A stretch of 64,000 bases of DNA from JASLEW01 sp035544875 (GCA_035544875.1 DASZZP010000081.1:62001-126000); one strand, 5' to 3'. Counted from the first letter of the stretch, positions 8,722 to 18,704 are shown. Numbers and translations: made by a program. The notes: a model not told the origin generated them from the sequence alone.

Positions 8722-9123
8722 ATGTCACCCGAGCTGTCCGCGGTCGTCGTGGTCGGCCCGCTGCGCGAGCGGGCCGGCGAGTGCCTGCGCTCGCTGCTCG
8801 ACCAAGGGCTCGGCGAGCGGCTGGAGGTGGTGGTCGTGGACTTGGCCGGCGGCGGCGCGCTGCCGGTGCCGGGCGGCGAGGACCCGGCGGTGCGGGTTCT
8901 CGAGAGCCCCCCTTCCACCACCTTCCCGCAAGCCCGGGCGCGCGGCCTGCGGGCGGCGCGCGGCGCCGTCGTCGCGTTCGTCGAAGAGCACGCTGTGGCG
9001 TTTCCCGGATGGGCAGAGGCGCTGCTCGCCGCCCACCGCGGACCCTACGCCGGAGTGGGTCCGGCAGTGGTGAACGGCAACCCCGGCGTGGGTAGCAGCG
9101 ACATCGAAGGTCTGCTGGCCTGC
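8722..9123 (+). pseudogene. Family 2 glycosyltransferase, N-terminal half only
   Basis: From ATG 8722 the frame encodes a GT-A N-terminal half: LSAVVVVGPL, LEVVVVDLAGG, a QARARGLRAARGAVVAFVEEHA segment, then GPYAGVGPAVVNGNPGVGSSDIEGLLA. Homology-like sequence stops at about 9120. The frame runs on to 9228, but those residues are only the antisense reading of another glycosyltransferase fragment. A complete enzyme would need at least 150 more residues with the acceptor-site block. The missing type of sequence is present, inverted, directly downstream. Confidence 0.75.
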
Positions 9124-9539
9124 AGCCGCAGCGCCAGGCTCCCGAGCATGCCCGCCCTGGCGGCATGGCGGGCGGTGTGCGCAAGATTGGTGGCGAGGCG
9201 CAGCGGCAAGGCGCTCGCCAGCAGGTAGCCGAGAGCGGTCGTCCTGCCGCGGTCGAGCCAGTCGAGCCTCACCCGGGCGAAGACCTTCCCCCGCCAGTAC
9301 CGCTCGGAGAGAAACGAGCGCCAGCCGTGCAGGTGGTGGTGCTCGGCCACCGCGCCGGGCTCGAACCAGAGCGTCTCGCCGTTGCGGCGCAGGCTCCACG
9401 ACAGCGTCGTGTCGCCCAGCAGGCGGTCGGCATCAAAGCCGCCGGCGCGCTCGAACTGATCGCGCGGACAGAGCAGCCCGGCGGTGGGGCCACCGCCACG
9501 CCCGCGGCCCGCGCCGCCTGCGGCAGCAGCCGCTGGTGG
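9116..9539 (-). pseudogene. Family 2 glycosyltransferase, C-terminal half, inverted
   Basis: Read on the minus strand (frame of base 9494) this stretch encodes GGPTAGLLCPRDQFERAGG, then DADRLLGDTTLSWSLRRNG and ETLWFEPGAVAEHHHLHGW, followed by a basic RYWRGKVFARVRLDW segment and a hydrophobic end. That is the acceptor-site and C-terminal half of the same kind of GT2 whose N-terminal half lies just upstream on the plus strand. No start codon or N-terminal domain precedes it. The boundaries are approximate. If the segment were flipped the two halves would be collinear, but at the most obvious boundary they would be one base out of frame. Confidence 0.7.
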
Positions 9540-10423
9540 GGCTGGGTTTCGCCGCCGGCGCGGTCCTTGCCGAGGCAGCGCTTGCCGCCTATGCCGCAGC
9601 GCGCGGCTGGCTGCGCGGCGGCGAGGGGACGGCCCGGGACGGCGGACTGCTGCGCGCTCTGCCGCCGTTCGCGGCCGGCACGCTCCTAGGCCAGGCCGGC
9701 CAGTGGTTCGACGTCCTGCTCCTCGGCGCTCTCGCTCCCGCCGCCGCGGTCGGCGCCTACGGCCTGGCGCGGGGCGTCGAGCGCGTGCTCGAGCTCGTCT
9801 CGGAGGTGGCCAGCCACCGCTTCTTGCCGACCGCCACCTCGTTGCACGCCCTTGCGGAGCCGGCAGCGCTGGCCGCGGCCTACCGGCAGACCCGCTCGCT
9901 GGTGCTGGCGCTCCTCTGGCCGCCGGCGGCGATCTGCCTGCTGGCGCCGCGCGCGGTGCTGCAAGCGCTGTTCGGCAGCCGCTACACCGCGGCCGCGCCG
10001 GTGCTCAGCCTGCTCTGCGGCGCCCTGCTGGTCTCGGTGGCGCTGGGCTACAACGACCGCGTCCTGATCGCCTGCGGATGCGCCGCGGCGGTGAGCCGCA
10101 GGAGCGCCCTCGGCCTGCTGCTCGGCATCGCGGTGGCGGCCCTGCTCACGCCCTCATTGGCCGGGCTCGGCACCGCCGCCGGCTGGGCAGCGATGACGGT
10201 CTCGCAAAACCTGCTGTGGGCGCGCCGCCTGTGGCAGGAGAACCGCATCTCCCCCTGGGGCCGCGACCTCGCCCCCGTCCTGCTCGGCGCCATCGCGCCG
10301 ACCGCCGTCGCCGCCGCCGCGGCCTCCGCCGCGGGCTGGAGCGAAGTGGCGGTCGCGCTCACCACCGGCAGCGTCGCCGCTGTGGGCGCCGCCGCCGCCG
10401 CCCTGCGCGCCCTTCGCCGTTAG
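9536..10423 (+). pseudogene. Oligosaccharide flippase (MATE/Wzx-like), C-terminal half
   Basis: From GTG 9536 there are 295 residues forming seven or eight hydrophobic helices, beginning in the middle of a helix (GLGFAAGAVLAEAALAAY). The block LLRALPPFAAGTLLGQAGQWFD and the segment with a VERVLELVSEVASHRFLPT motif match the second half of polysaccharide flippases of the MOP superfamily, which normally have 12-14 helices and 430-520 residues. The first half is absent, since upstream sequence is the inverted glycosyltransferase fragment. It could still be translated, but it is unlikely to transport lipid-linked sugars. The intact flippase in this window is at 54.6-56.2 kb. Confidence 0.65.
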
Positions 10424-10528
10424 CCGACTTCCTCCAGGTCTGCGCCAGCAGCCGTTACCTGACAGGCGCACGCTTCCCCCTTCTTCACGTGCCCGGCTCG
10501 TCGTCTTCGCCTTCTGCCTGCAGGAAGA

Positions 10529-12700
10529 TCAGGGCGCGGCGGCTTCGAAATCCAGCGGCGGGGACTTGTGGAAGGGCAGCTCGCGAGAGGCGGTGGAGAC
10601 GTAGAGCTTGTAGGCGCCCGGCGTATCGATCTTGAGCTGGGCTTCGTAAGTGCCGGAGGAGACCTGTGTGGCGTGGCCCCGGATCTGGCGGTTGCCGGGT
10701 GGCCGGAAACAGAGGATGGTGACATCGTCGAGGTCGCGCAGGGGGGCGCCGGTGGCCGGGTCGCTCAGCTTGAAACGCACCGCGAAGGTCCTGCCGACCT
10801 GCACGGCGCCGGCCGCGGCCGGGCTGAGATACTCGACTCGCGGCGGCAGGGCGGCGATGCGTTGCCGCTGCTGCGCCGGGTCGGCGGCGACGGTCACCTC
10901 GAAGCAGTGGAAGAGGCGCGGCGCGTCGAGGTAGAAGGCCACGTCGTAGCGCCCGGGACGGGGCAGCCGGGCGACGGCGTCGTAGGTGCCGGGCGCCGTC
11001 TCGCGCAGGCTGCGGTCGACCACCAGGACGGCGCGCGGCTGGCGGTCGTAGTTGGCGAAGCCGCCCATCGGAGCGGCCATTCCTTCCTGGTAGAAGTAGA
11101 TCATGCGGTCGGCGGGATTGGCGACCAGGACCGCGCTGGCCCCTGGCGCTTTGACGATCGCCGCCGCGGGACTCGGCCGGGCGCCCTGGCCGAACGGCTT
11201 CTGGCCGCCGGGGAAGTCCATCACCGACACCTTGCCGCCGGGGGTCCCAATCGCCTTGAGCGGGATGGTCAGCACGGTCTCGCTGCCGCGATGCCGAATG
11301 TAGGCGAGCTCGGCCGAGAAGGCCACCTGGTCCGGTTCGCGCTCGAGGTGCGCGGTCTGCACGATGCGCATGCTCGCCGCGTCCACTATGTGGACCAGGT
11401 CGGCCCGCGGGTTGAGCGCGAAGGCGTAGCGCCCGCCCGGCGCGAACGCGATCTTCCCCAGCCCGGCCTCGGCCGGCAGGCGCGCCGCGACCCGGCGCTG
11501 CTCGCCGTCGAGGGCGACGATCGTGCCGCCGGCCGCGTGGCTCACGTAGGCCAGCTTCGCCTGGCTCGAGTAGGCGACCGAGACCGGCTCGCGGCCGGTC
11601 GCGACCTCTCCGGTCACGGCCAAACGCCGCACGTCGAGCACCGAAACCGTGCCGCTCTCTTTGTTGGTGACGAAGGCAAAGCGGCTGTCGTCGCTGAAGG
11701 CGATGTCGTGAGCGCCGCGGCCAAGCGCGATGCCCCCTACGCGGGCGAGAGTGCGCGGGTCGAAGACTTCTGCGGCCGATCCGCCGGGGCCGCCGGAGCC
11801 GCGGCGCTTGCCTTTCTCCGTTCCAAGCGCCCAGAGATAGCCGCCGTCGGGCTGCAGCGCGAGGCGCTGCGGACGGAAAGGCACCTCGAGGTCGGCGATC
11901 GGTTTGAAAGTAGCGAGGTCGGCCACCGCCACGCGGCGCGAGTCGGGCAGCGCGACGAAGAGCCTGCCGACGTCGGCGGCGATCGTCCAGTCCTCGCCGG
12001 GGCTGGCGAGCGGGATCAGGGCGAGCAGCTTCGAGTCGCCGAGCCCGAAGAGCGGATCGACCACGGTGATCGTGGCGTCGTCGTTCAAGGCCAGCACGTA
12101 GTAGCTGTTGAGGTCGAGCTCCGGCCGGGAGAACAGGCCGCCGCCCAGGAAACGCTGGATCTTCTGCCGGCACTCCTGCGGCTCGCTCTCGACCCAGGGG
12201 GCCGCGACGACCATGTCCATCCACGCCGCCGGGTAGAGGGCGGTGAGCGGCGTCGCGGTCGCAGTATCCGCAACTCTGAAGCGGAAGAGGGCTGTCGTCC
12301 CCTCGCGCAGCGGCGGCGCGCCGCCATGCGATGGCTGCAGCGTCGGCGCCGCCGCCGCCACGGCGCCCGGCGCTACCGCCGTGGGCAGGGAAGCGGGAGC
12401 CGCCGCCGTGGCCGCAGCGGGACCGAGCGGCAGCAACGCGAAGTCGAGCGCGATTCCTTGCTCGACGACGCGCTGCGCTTCGCCGGCGTCCTCGGCCCGC
12501 GCAGCCGTCCTCACCGGCTCCGCGGTCGCGGCCGGGGCGCCGAGCCCGCCGCCGCTCGCCTGCACGACCGCGCCGGCCAGCCAGCAGAATGTCGCCGCCC
12601 GCGCCCAGGCACGCGGCCGGCTGGCCCGCACCGCCCGTGCCGTCCGCGTGCTTCTCTCCGTCCTTGCCGCGGGTCGTCTCGAGATCTGGCCTCCCGTCAC
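10529..12700 (-). CDS. Secreted YVTN-type beta-propeller protein with C-terminal Ig-like domain
   Basis: A protein of 723 residues. The start GTG 12700 overlaps the stop of the multicopper oxidase gene (GTGA), so the two are co-translated. A basic N-region and hydrophobic stretch (ATFCWLAGAVV) look like a signal peptide. The middle (about residues 170-480) holds seven or so propeller repeats of the cytochrome-D1/YVTN kind, for example DIAFSDDSRFAFVTNKESG, VSVLDVRRLAVTGEV and SVAYSSQAKLAYVSHAAGG. The C-terminal 130 residues (RVEYLSPAAAGAVQVGRTF onward) form a beta-rich, Ig-like domain. No heme or copper motif is visible. It probably works outside the cytoplasm with the oxidase, as a scaffold or partner; that is inferred from the operon. 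Confidence 0.85.
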   Translation of the reverse strand: MTGGQISRRPAARTERSTRTARAVRASRPRAWARAATFCWLAGAVVQASGGGLGAPAATAEPVRTAARAEDAGEAQRVVEQGIALDFALLPLGPAAATAAAPASLPTAVAPGAVAAAAPTLQPSHGGAPPLREGTTALFRFRVADTATATPLTALYPAAWMDMVVAAPWVESEPQECRQKIQRFLGGGLFSRPELDLNSYYVLALNDDATITVVDPLFGLGDSKLLALIPLASPGEDWTIAADVGRLFVALPDSRRVAVADLATFKPIADLEVPFRPQRLALQPDGGYLWALGTEKGKRRGSGGPGGSAAEVFDPRTLARVGGIALGRGAHDIAFSDDSRFAFVTNKESGTVSVLDVRRLAVTGEVATGREPVSVAYSSQAKLAYVSHAAGGTIVALDGEQRRVAARLPAEAGLGKIAFAPGGRYAFALNPRADLVHIVDAASMRIVQTAHLEREPDQVAFSAELAYIRHRGSETVLTIPLKAIGTPGGKVSVMDFPGGQKPFGQGARPSPAAAIVKAPGASAVLVANPADRMIYFYQEGMAAPMGGFANYDRQPRAVLVVDRSLRETAPGTYDAVARLPRPGRYDVAFYLDAPRLFHCFEVTVAADPAQQRQRIAALPPRVEYLSPAAAGAVQVGRTFAVRFKLSDPATGAPLRDLDDVTILCFRPPGNRQIRGHATQVSSGTYEAQLKIDTPGAYKLYVSTASRELPFHKSPPLDFEAAAP

Positions 12701-15700
12701 TTCGGCGGCTTCGGGCCCGAGGGGCACTGCTCGCTGGTCGGCGGGCCGTCGGTCACCCGGAAGATACCCCAGGCGCCGGCCGCGAAATGGTCGGCGCTGA
12801 ACGTGCGGTAGAGATAGTCGCCCGCCACCTGGTGGGTGCCGCCGGCCATCTCCACCACGATGTCGAAGTGGTTGTCCGACCCGACGCCCATGCGCGATCC
12901 CTTCCATTCCGCCACCGAGGGACCGGCCGCCAGCGTGCCATCCGGGCACTCGTTGGAGTGGAGGGGATCGGCGGCGATCACCTGCGAGGCATAGGGGTTG
13001 GCGTGCGTCACCGGCGCCTGGCAGTGAGCGGAGCGGGTCAGGTAGGGCTCCTCGCTGAAGGTGTGGCCGAAGAGCTCGAAGACGTTGTTGGTGACCGCGC
13101 CCCCCGGATGCAGCAGCCGGAACCGTGCCTCCGCCCCCTTCTTGGCGCAGAGCAGCGGCGTCTGGATCGGGATCTGGCTGGGGCTGGTAGAGCTGTAGCC
13201 GCACGGCTTCCCGTTGCAGATCGCGGTGTCCGACAGCTCACAAGTGACCGGCGACGGCGCTGTGACGTTGGCAGGTAGCACAGGGCAGCCCGTTGCCAGA
13301 GGGTCGGAGCCCGCAACGACGCCGGGGTCGCTGCCCGCCGCACAGGAGCGGGCGGTCTTGCCGCTCAGCCGCTCGCTCCGCAGGTCGAAGCCGTTGAGGC
13401 CGCCTTTCACCGTGCCGCCGGTGTTGATGTCGTCTTGCAGCAGCAGCACGAACTCGCGGAAGCTATGGCCGCCGGAGTCGACCAACGCCTGCAGGCGGGA
13501 CTTGCTGTCCTCGTCCCAGGTTGCGCGCTCCGGCTCGATGATCAGCGCCCCGAACAGGCCGTAGCCGGGATGGTTGAGCGTATCGGTTGGCAGCAGGCTG
13601 GTGGCGCCGAACTCGATCGGGATGTGCGGCTCCGCCGCTGCGGTGTCGATGTTGCCGGCGTACCAGGTGTAGGTCTTGGAGGACGTGGTCGTCTTGCCTC
13701 CCACCGTTTTCGGCGGCGGCACCGTCTGCACCGGGTTCCAGCCGGCGTTGAAGCCGTCGCTCTGCGCCACGTCGTAGCTCACCAGCTGCGGGCGCAGGCC
13801 CACGTCGCGCGAGGTGTTGGAGCTGACGTTGATATTGTTGCGCTCGCTGTTGGTGACAGGGGGTAGCGGAAAGACCGGCAGCTGCACCGAGGAGGCGCCA
13901 CTGCCGACCGTCTTGAGATGGTTGGTGAGCTGGACCTTGATGCAGTCGCCGGCCGCGGCGCGCAGCACCAGCGGTTCGCCCTGCGCCGTCGTCGGATTGA
14001 AGCCGGGCGACTCCTTGCCGTTGATCGCCAGGTTGTAGTCATCCCGCTGCAGGTAGAGCAGGGCGTTGGGTGAGGTGAAGCTGAGCGCTGTGTTGTAGTT
14101 GAGCACTGGCTTCCCCTTGAGGTCGGCGATGCTGGTCGCCTCGACGTAGAAGCACCGCAGCTGGTGGCCTTGCCCGTCGGTCACCGCAGGAGCTCCTGCG
14201 GCTGGGCAATCCTTCATCAGCGCGGCCGGGCAGACCGGCACCGGAGCGGCCGGCGGCGGCGCCGCGCCGGGCAGGGCGAAAAGGTGGGGCTGCTTGCTGT
14301 CGTACGCTCGCAGCAGCCCCCAGCTCCCCGACTGCTGGGCTTTCTTGGTCGCGCTCGGCCGGTAGAGATAGTCGGTCCACGGCTGCGGCTTCGTCTGCGG
14401 GTCGGGCTGCACGATGCCGACCGGCAGCCTCATCAGGAACTCGAAGTGCTCGGAGATGCCCATCGCCTCGGTGTTGCGCCAGCCGGAGTTGACGTTGCTC
14501 GGCTCGAACAGCCACTTGCCGCCGTTGAGCGTGAACTCGTGCGGGTTCTGGTGCGCGCCGACCACGATGCGGAGCTGGATGTCGTCGCCTGCGTAGGCGC
14601 GCAGCAGCGGCGTGAACGGGTCCTCGGGCAAGACCCCCGGCGTCAGATCCTTGCTGTAGGTAGGCACCTCGCCCGGCAGATTACGCGGGATCGACCGGTA
14701 GACATGGGAGAGGTCGTGGGTCTGCTTGCCGCCCGTCGCGCCGCTGATCCGCGGGTAGACCGGCTCGCTGCGGTAGTTGACCGAGAAGTTATAGGTCCCG
14801 CCGTCCAAGGTGATCGTCTCGGGTTGGGTGGCGGTCTTTTGGTTGCCCACCACCATGCCGCTCGGCGGCGGGTCGATCGGCAGCGTGTCCCAGCCGAGCG
14901 CCTGCAGCGTTGTCGAGTTGAAGATGTTGTTGGTGGAGAAGAACAGGCTGTTCCGCGACGGGATGCCGACCACGAAGTTGCAGCTCTTCTTGAGGGTGGA
15001 CGCCGAGCCGCCCGGGTTGGGCAGCGACACGTCCTTGCAGACCTTGCCATAGTAAGCGGTCGAAGAGCGGTCGTCGTCGCAGGGCGTGATCCGATCGTTC
15101 GAGCAGAAGCCACAGGCGGCACCGCCCGGGCAGACTGGGGGCTTCGTCTTCACATGGTTGAACGGCAGGTACATGAGCGTCGAATCCTGGAAGGCGAAGA
15201 GGAACTCGCGGAAGCTGTCCTTGATCGCCGCGGTCTGGATCACGGCATCCCAGCTGGTCGGTCCGCCGTCGTGGATGCTGACTCCGTTCTGGGTCGCGGT
15301 GCGGCCGCCGAGCGGCGTGCCCTCGGCGTTGTCGAGCCAGGTCGACCCTTCGGGCTCGGCGACCAGCGCGGCGTAGAGGCCGGTCTGCTGGTGGGTCGAG
15401 GGGCCGAAGTGGTCGTGGGTGAAAACGGTGCGCAGGGTGAGGTCCTGACCGTCGTTGTTGAGCGTCGGATCGACGTACCAGCGCTGCACGGTCGCCTGCG
15501 AGCCGCACCAGCGTCCGCCCTTGACGTAGTTGGCGACCTCGGGTGGGCTGCTGATCAGCTCGCACTGGCACCGGTCCGGCGCCCCTGGTTTGCCCGACTG
15601 GCCGGGCGGGCAGGAGGGGTCGGCGCCGAAGAACTTGATGAAACTGGGCTTGAGCGGCTTGGCGGGGCCGCCGGGCGCCGGTTTCCAGTCGCCGTTGTTG

Positions 15701-18612
15701 AAGGCGCCGATCCGCTCGGTGACCTCCTCGGGTCCCAGCGTGCCGTCCTCGTAGTTCCAGCCGTTGGCGGCGCCGTCCGAGGAGGTGACGTCGAACTTCA
15801 CCAGGTGGATGTGCTCGCCCAGGATGTCGGTCGGCGTGCGCACCTGGAAGTCGTCCAGCTCGTAGCTCTTCGGCACCAGGTTGGCGAGCACGTAGTGCAC
15901 GCAGTCGTTGGAGCTGGCGCGGAAGAAGAACGGCTGCGGCGGCCGCTTTGCCTGGTCGATCCCCATGTAGGGAAAAACGTCGCCCCACAGGGCGAGCATC
16001 CGCTGCTGCGGGAAGTGCCATCCCTCCTTGTTGTAGACGGCGTCGGTCTGGAAGTCGGCCGCCCAGTACTCGCGCTGCCCGAGACCCTTGGGCACGTTGC
16101 CTTCGATGTCCACGCATGGATCGGCATAGGGAGCCCCGGAAACCGGCTTGCTGCCGTTGGTCCTGAACAGCGCCGAGGCGCCCTCCGGAGTGTGGGAGGC
16201 GTGGAGCTTCTCCTGGTGATACTTCATCGCCACCTTCTCGATCAGCGTGCCGTCCTCGGGCAACCCGAGGCCGGTCGCCTTGACCACCTCCTTGCTGAAA
16301 TCGAGCGGGTTGACCTTGGCGGCCTCGGTGTGGGTGCCGGGTGCATTGGTCCTCTCCACCACGTGCCGCGGCAGGCCGCCGTCGAGCGCCTGGCAGACGC
16401 CGCCGCTCCCCGGGCAGTTCGCCCCGATGTCGAGGTTGCTGCACGAGTCGCCGCTCACCGAGCAGGCGCGGGCGAAGTCGAGCGGCGGATGCGAGGCGCG
16501 CGAGCCGCCAATGCCGGCGATGAAGAACGGATAGCCGGGGTTCTTCCAGGCCTTGACGTCGCCGGCAGCGTCGAGCGTGGAGACGCACTTGGTGAAGGTG
16601 CTGTCGCTGCACACTTCCACGTGGGTGCCGCTGGCGGTCAGCCGGACGGGGGCCGGCAGCGGCGCCATCGCCTTGGTCGGCAGCGGCACCAGGGCCACGG
16701 TCGGGGTGCCGGTCTTGATCTCGCCGTCCGGCAGGGCGCGCGAGTTCTTGCGCGGCCGGCCGGCGGGGTAGGCGTCCAGCTCGGTGCCCTCCTCGAAGGT
16801 GTCGTGGACCCGCCAGAGCGACCACATGCCGGAAGCGAAGTGCGGGTAGAAGTGGCAGTGAAAGATCGCGTCGCCCACCGTCAAGTTCTTGTTGCCGCCG
16901 CCGTTGTAAACCGTCTCGAGCGTGAAGGCGGAGCCGGGCCCGATCGCCTGGCTGTCGAGGTAGTGGCCGCTCGAGCTGTTGGGCGAGTGCAGCCACTGGT
17001 GGGCATGGAGGTGATGGATGTGATGCAAGTCCGAGCCGCCGTGCAGGATGCGGAACTTGGTGTGGTCCCAGAGATAGCTGTGGTAGACGTTGGAAGGGTC
17101 ATCCGGATAGTAGGCCTGGGTGGCCGGTTTGTGGCTCAGGCAGTTGAAGGTGGTGAAGCCGGTGCCGGACTCGCCGCAGCCCCACGAGGCGGGCTGATCG
17201 ACGATCATCGCCGGATCGCCGTTCGACCACGAGCTCAAGAAGAACTCCTCGTATTTGCAGTCGGTGCACTTGCCCATCGGCCCTACCGCGAAGCGGTTGG
17301 CCAGCACCTCGGAGCCGATCCCGCCCATGCCGTAGTTGATGGCGAAGTTGTCGTTGGCCGCGAGCAGCATGTTCGTCAGCTGATTGTCGTCGTACAGCGG
17401 CTCGAAGGCCTGCACCGCGCGCATCATCTCGTGATAGATCAGGGCGAACTCGCGGTAGGGCTGCAAGCGGTCGGGCGAGACCGGCATGTCGTGGAAAGTG
17501 GGCAGCTTGGCGTCGTCCGCCGGGAAGCGTCCGGCGTCGGGGCCGGTGATGATGGCGGTCAGGTCGCTGTGCACCAGCTCGCCGTCCGCGCAGAGACCCT
17601 TCGCGATCGCTTGCGGCGTCTTCTTCTTGCTGCACATCATGTTGAGGACGGGAAGGAATTTCCGGTCGTGCCAGTCGGGGTAGGTCGCCTGGTAGTCGAT
17701 CTGGGGCGGCTCCAAAGGGTCTTGCTGCTGGCATTTGAGCGTCGCGTTGTTCCAGGTGGCGTTCTTGGTGGCAAGGCAGAGGTCCTCAAAATTGACCTGG
17801 CTGCGGTAGTACTCGGCCCCGCGCGGCTGCACCAGCACGGCGCCGAACAGCCCCTGCTGCAGCTGGCCGCCGTCGCCGCCTTGGCTCCCCGACTTGCCTT
17901 GCGGCGTCTTCTTGCCCGTGGAGTTCCCGGTAGTGAAAACGTCGGCGGTGCTGTAGAGCAGGAACGGCCCCTCCTGGGGGGCGTAGAGCTTGTAGGTCGC
18001 ACTCCCGCCTTGCGCCACCTGGACGCTCGTGGTACCGACCGTCTCCACCAGGCTGCTCGCAGTGGTACCCACGGGAGCCACCAGGCTGCTCGGGTTGGTG
18101 CCCACCCAGGAGCCGTCGTCGCTCTTCGCGCTGCTCCAGTTGAGCCCCTGGACGTGCAGCGATGCGGTGGGGGTCGTCGATACGATCCAGGCCGTGGTGT
18201 CGCAGAGCAGATTGCGGAAGTGGATCTCCAGGCATTCGCCCTGGTTGACCCGCAGCACGATCGGGCGCGGCCGCTTGTAGTCCTTGAGGCCTACCGCGCC
18301 CGGCTGCCACTTCGTCCAGTCGGTCTCGTTCGGGTCTGAGGTGTCCTCGACGTCGTTGCGCAAGGCGAAGATCATCGCCTGCGGCAGGTTGGCCCCCATT
18401 CGATTGCTGGAGATCACGGCGTTGAGAGCCACGATCTCGGCAATGACGGTCCCCTCACACTTCATCGGGTCCCCTGCGGAGGAGGCAGCGTGCATGGGCA
18501 CGGGGATCGCGATCGACGCGACGAGCGCAACCAGAACCGCCAGCGCCAGCGTGCGCACGGGCGCCGCGGTCAGGGCCGACCACAGTCGGCGCACAACCAA
18601 CCCTCTCGTCAT
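12697..18612 (-). CDS. Giant exported multicopper oxidase, manganese-oxidase-like
   Basis: A protein of 1971 residues. I place the start at ATG 18612, because GAGGAGGT lies 6 bases upstream and a signal peptide follows (MTRGLVVRRLW, then LALAVLVALVASIAIPVPMHA); an in-frame upstream ATG at 18714 lacks these. Copper-binding motifs of multicopper oxidases are clear: HIHHLHAHQWLH (about 528-541), HCHFYPHFASGM (about 583-594), which is the type 1/2/3 site HCH-x3-H-x4-M, and THDHFGPSTHQQTG (about 1062). Several cupredoxin-like domains repeat down the chain. Size and motif set match the giant MnxG-like oxidases proposed to oxidise Mn(II) with O2, but substrate cannot be read from sequence. It overlaps the propeller gene downstream and has its own likely promoter at 18705-18733. 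Confidence 0.85.
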   Translation of the reverse strand: MTRGLVVRRLWSALTAAPVRTLALAVLVALVASIAIPVPMHAASSAGDPMKCEGTVIAEIVALNAVISSNRMGANLPQAMIFALRNDVEDTSDPNETDWTKWQPGAVGLKDYKRPRPIVLRVNQGECLEIHFRNLLCDTTAWIVSTTPTASLHVQGLNWSSAKSDDGSWVGTNPSSLVAPVGTTASSLVETVGTTSVQVAQGGSATYKLYAPQEGPFLLYSTADVFTTGNSTGKKTPQGKSGSQGGDGGQLQQGLFGAVLVQPRGAEYYRSQVNFEDLCLATKNATWNNATLKCQQQDPLEPPQIDYQATYPDWHDRKFLPVLNMMCSKKKTPQAIAKGLCADGELVHSDLTAIITGPDAGRFPADDAKLPTFHDMPVSPDRLQPYREFALIYHEMMRAVQAFEPLYDDNQLTNMLLAANDNFAINYGMGGIGSEVLANRFAVGPMGKCTDCKYEEFFLSSWSNGDPAMIVDQPASWGCGESGTGFTTFNCLSHKPATQAYYPDDPSNVYHSYLWDHTKFRILHGGSDLHHIHHLHAHQWLHSPNSSSGHYLDSQAIGPGSAFTLETVYNGGGNKNLTVGDAIFHCHFYPHFASGMWSLWRVHDTFEEGTELDAYPAGRPRKNSRALPDGEIKTGTPTVALVPLPTKAMAPLPAPVRLTASGTHVEVCSDSTFTKCVSTLDAAGDVKAWKNPGYPFFIAGIGGSRASHPPLDFARACSVSGDSCSNLDIGANCPGSGGVCQALDGGLPRHVVERTNAPGTHTEAAKVNPLDFSKEVVKATGLGLPEDGTLIEKVAMKYHQEKLHASHTPEGASALFRTNGSKPVSGAPYADPCVDIEGNVPKGLGQREYWAADFQTDAVYNKEGWHFPQQRMLALWGDVFPYMGIDQAKRPPQPFFFRASSNDCVHYVLANLVPKSYELDDFQVRTPTDILGEHIHLVKFDVTSSDGAANGWNYEDGTLGPEEVTERIGAFNNGDWKPAPGGPAKPLKPSFIKFFGADPSCPPGQSGKPGAPDRCQCELISSPPEVANYVKGGRWCGSQATVQRWYVDPTLNNDGQDLTLRTVFTHDHFGPSTHQQTGLYAALVAEPEGSTWLDNAEGTPLGGRTATQNGVSIHDGGPTSWDAVIQTAAIKDSFREFLFAFQDSTLMYLPFNHVKTKPPVCPGGAACGFCSNDRITPCDDDRSSTAYYGKVCKDVSLPNPGGSASTLKKSCNFVVGIPSRNSLFFSTNNIFNSTTLQALGWDTLPIDPPPSGMVVGNQKTATQPETITLDGGTYNFSVNYRSEPVYPRISGATGGKQTHDLSHVYRSIPRNLPGEVPTYSKDLTPGVLPEDPFTPLLRAYAGDDIQLRIVVGAHQNPHEFTLNGGKWLFEPSNVNSGWRNTEAMGISEHFEFLMRLPVGIVQPDPQTKPQPWTDYLYRPSATKKAQQSGSWGLLRAYDSKQPHLFALPGAAPPPAAPVPVCPAALMKDCPAAGAPAVTDGQGHQLRCFYVEATSIADLKGKPVLNYNTALSFTSPNALLYLQRDDYNLAINGKESPGFNPTTAQGEPLVLRAAAGDCIKVQLTNHLKTVGSGASSVQLPVFPLPPVTNSERNNINVSSNTSRDVGLRPQLVSYDVAQSDGFNAGWNPVQTVPPPKTVGGKTTTSSKTYTWYAGNIDTAAAEPHIPIEFGATSLLPTDTLNHPGYGLFGALIIEPERATWDEDSKSRLQALVDSGGHSFREFVLLLQDDINTGGTVKGGLNGFDLRSERLSGKTARSCAAGSDPGVVAGSDPLATGCPVLPANVTAPSPVTCELSDTAICNGKPCGYSSTSPSQIPIQTPLLCAKKGAEARFRLLHPGGAVTNNVFELFGHTFSEEPYLTRSAHCQAPVTHANPYASQVIAADPLHSNECPDGTLAAGPSVAEWKGSRMGVGSDNHFDIVVEMAGGTHQVAGDYLYRTFSADHFAAGAWGIFRVTDGPPTSEQCPSGPKPPK

Positions 18613-18704
18613 CTCAGACCTCCTCTGGGTGTCGCCGAGAGAGTTCCGCCCCTCTCGGGGAGTCCCTGGAGAGTTATCCTTCGAGCTGCTCTTCTTTAAA
18701 TCCA

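Noticed and set aside
10568..12811. A 747-codon plus-strand frame opposite the beta-propeller gene
   Set aside because: Same reason: repeat periodicity is an echo of the propeller repeats on the minus strand.
14164..18339. A 1391-codon open frame on the plus strand opposite the multicopper oxidase
   Set aside because: Composition is Arg/Val/Gly/Ala/His-rich without domain motifs; GC-rich genes often leave the opposite strand open. The minus-strand frame has signal peptide, ribosome site and copper motifs.
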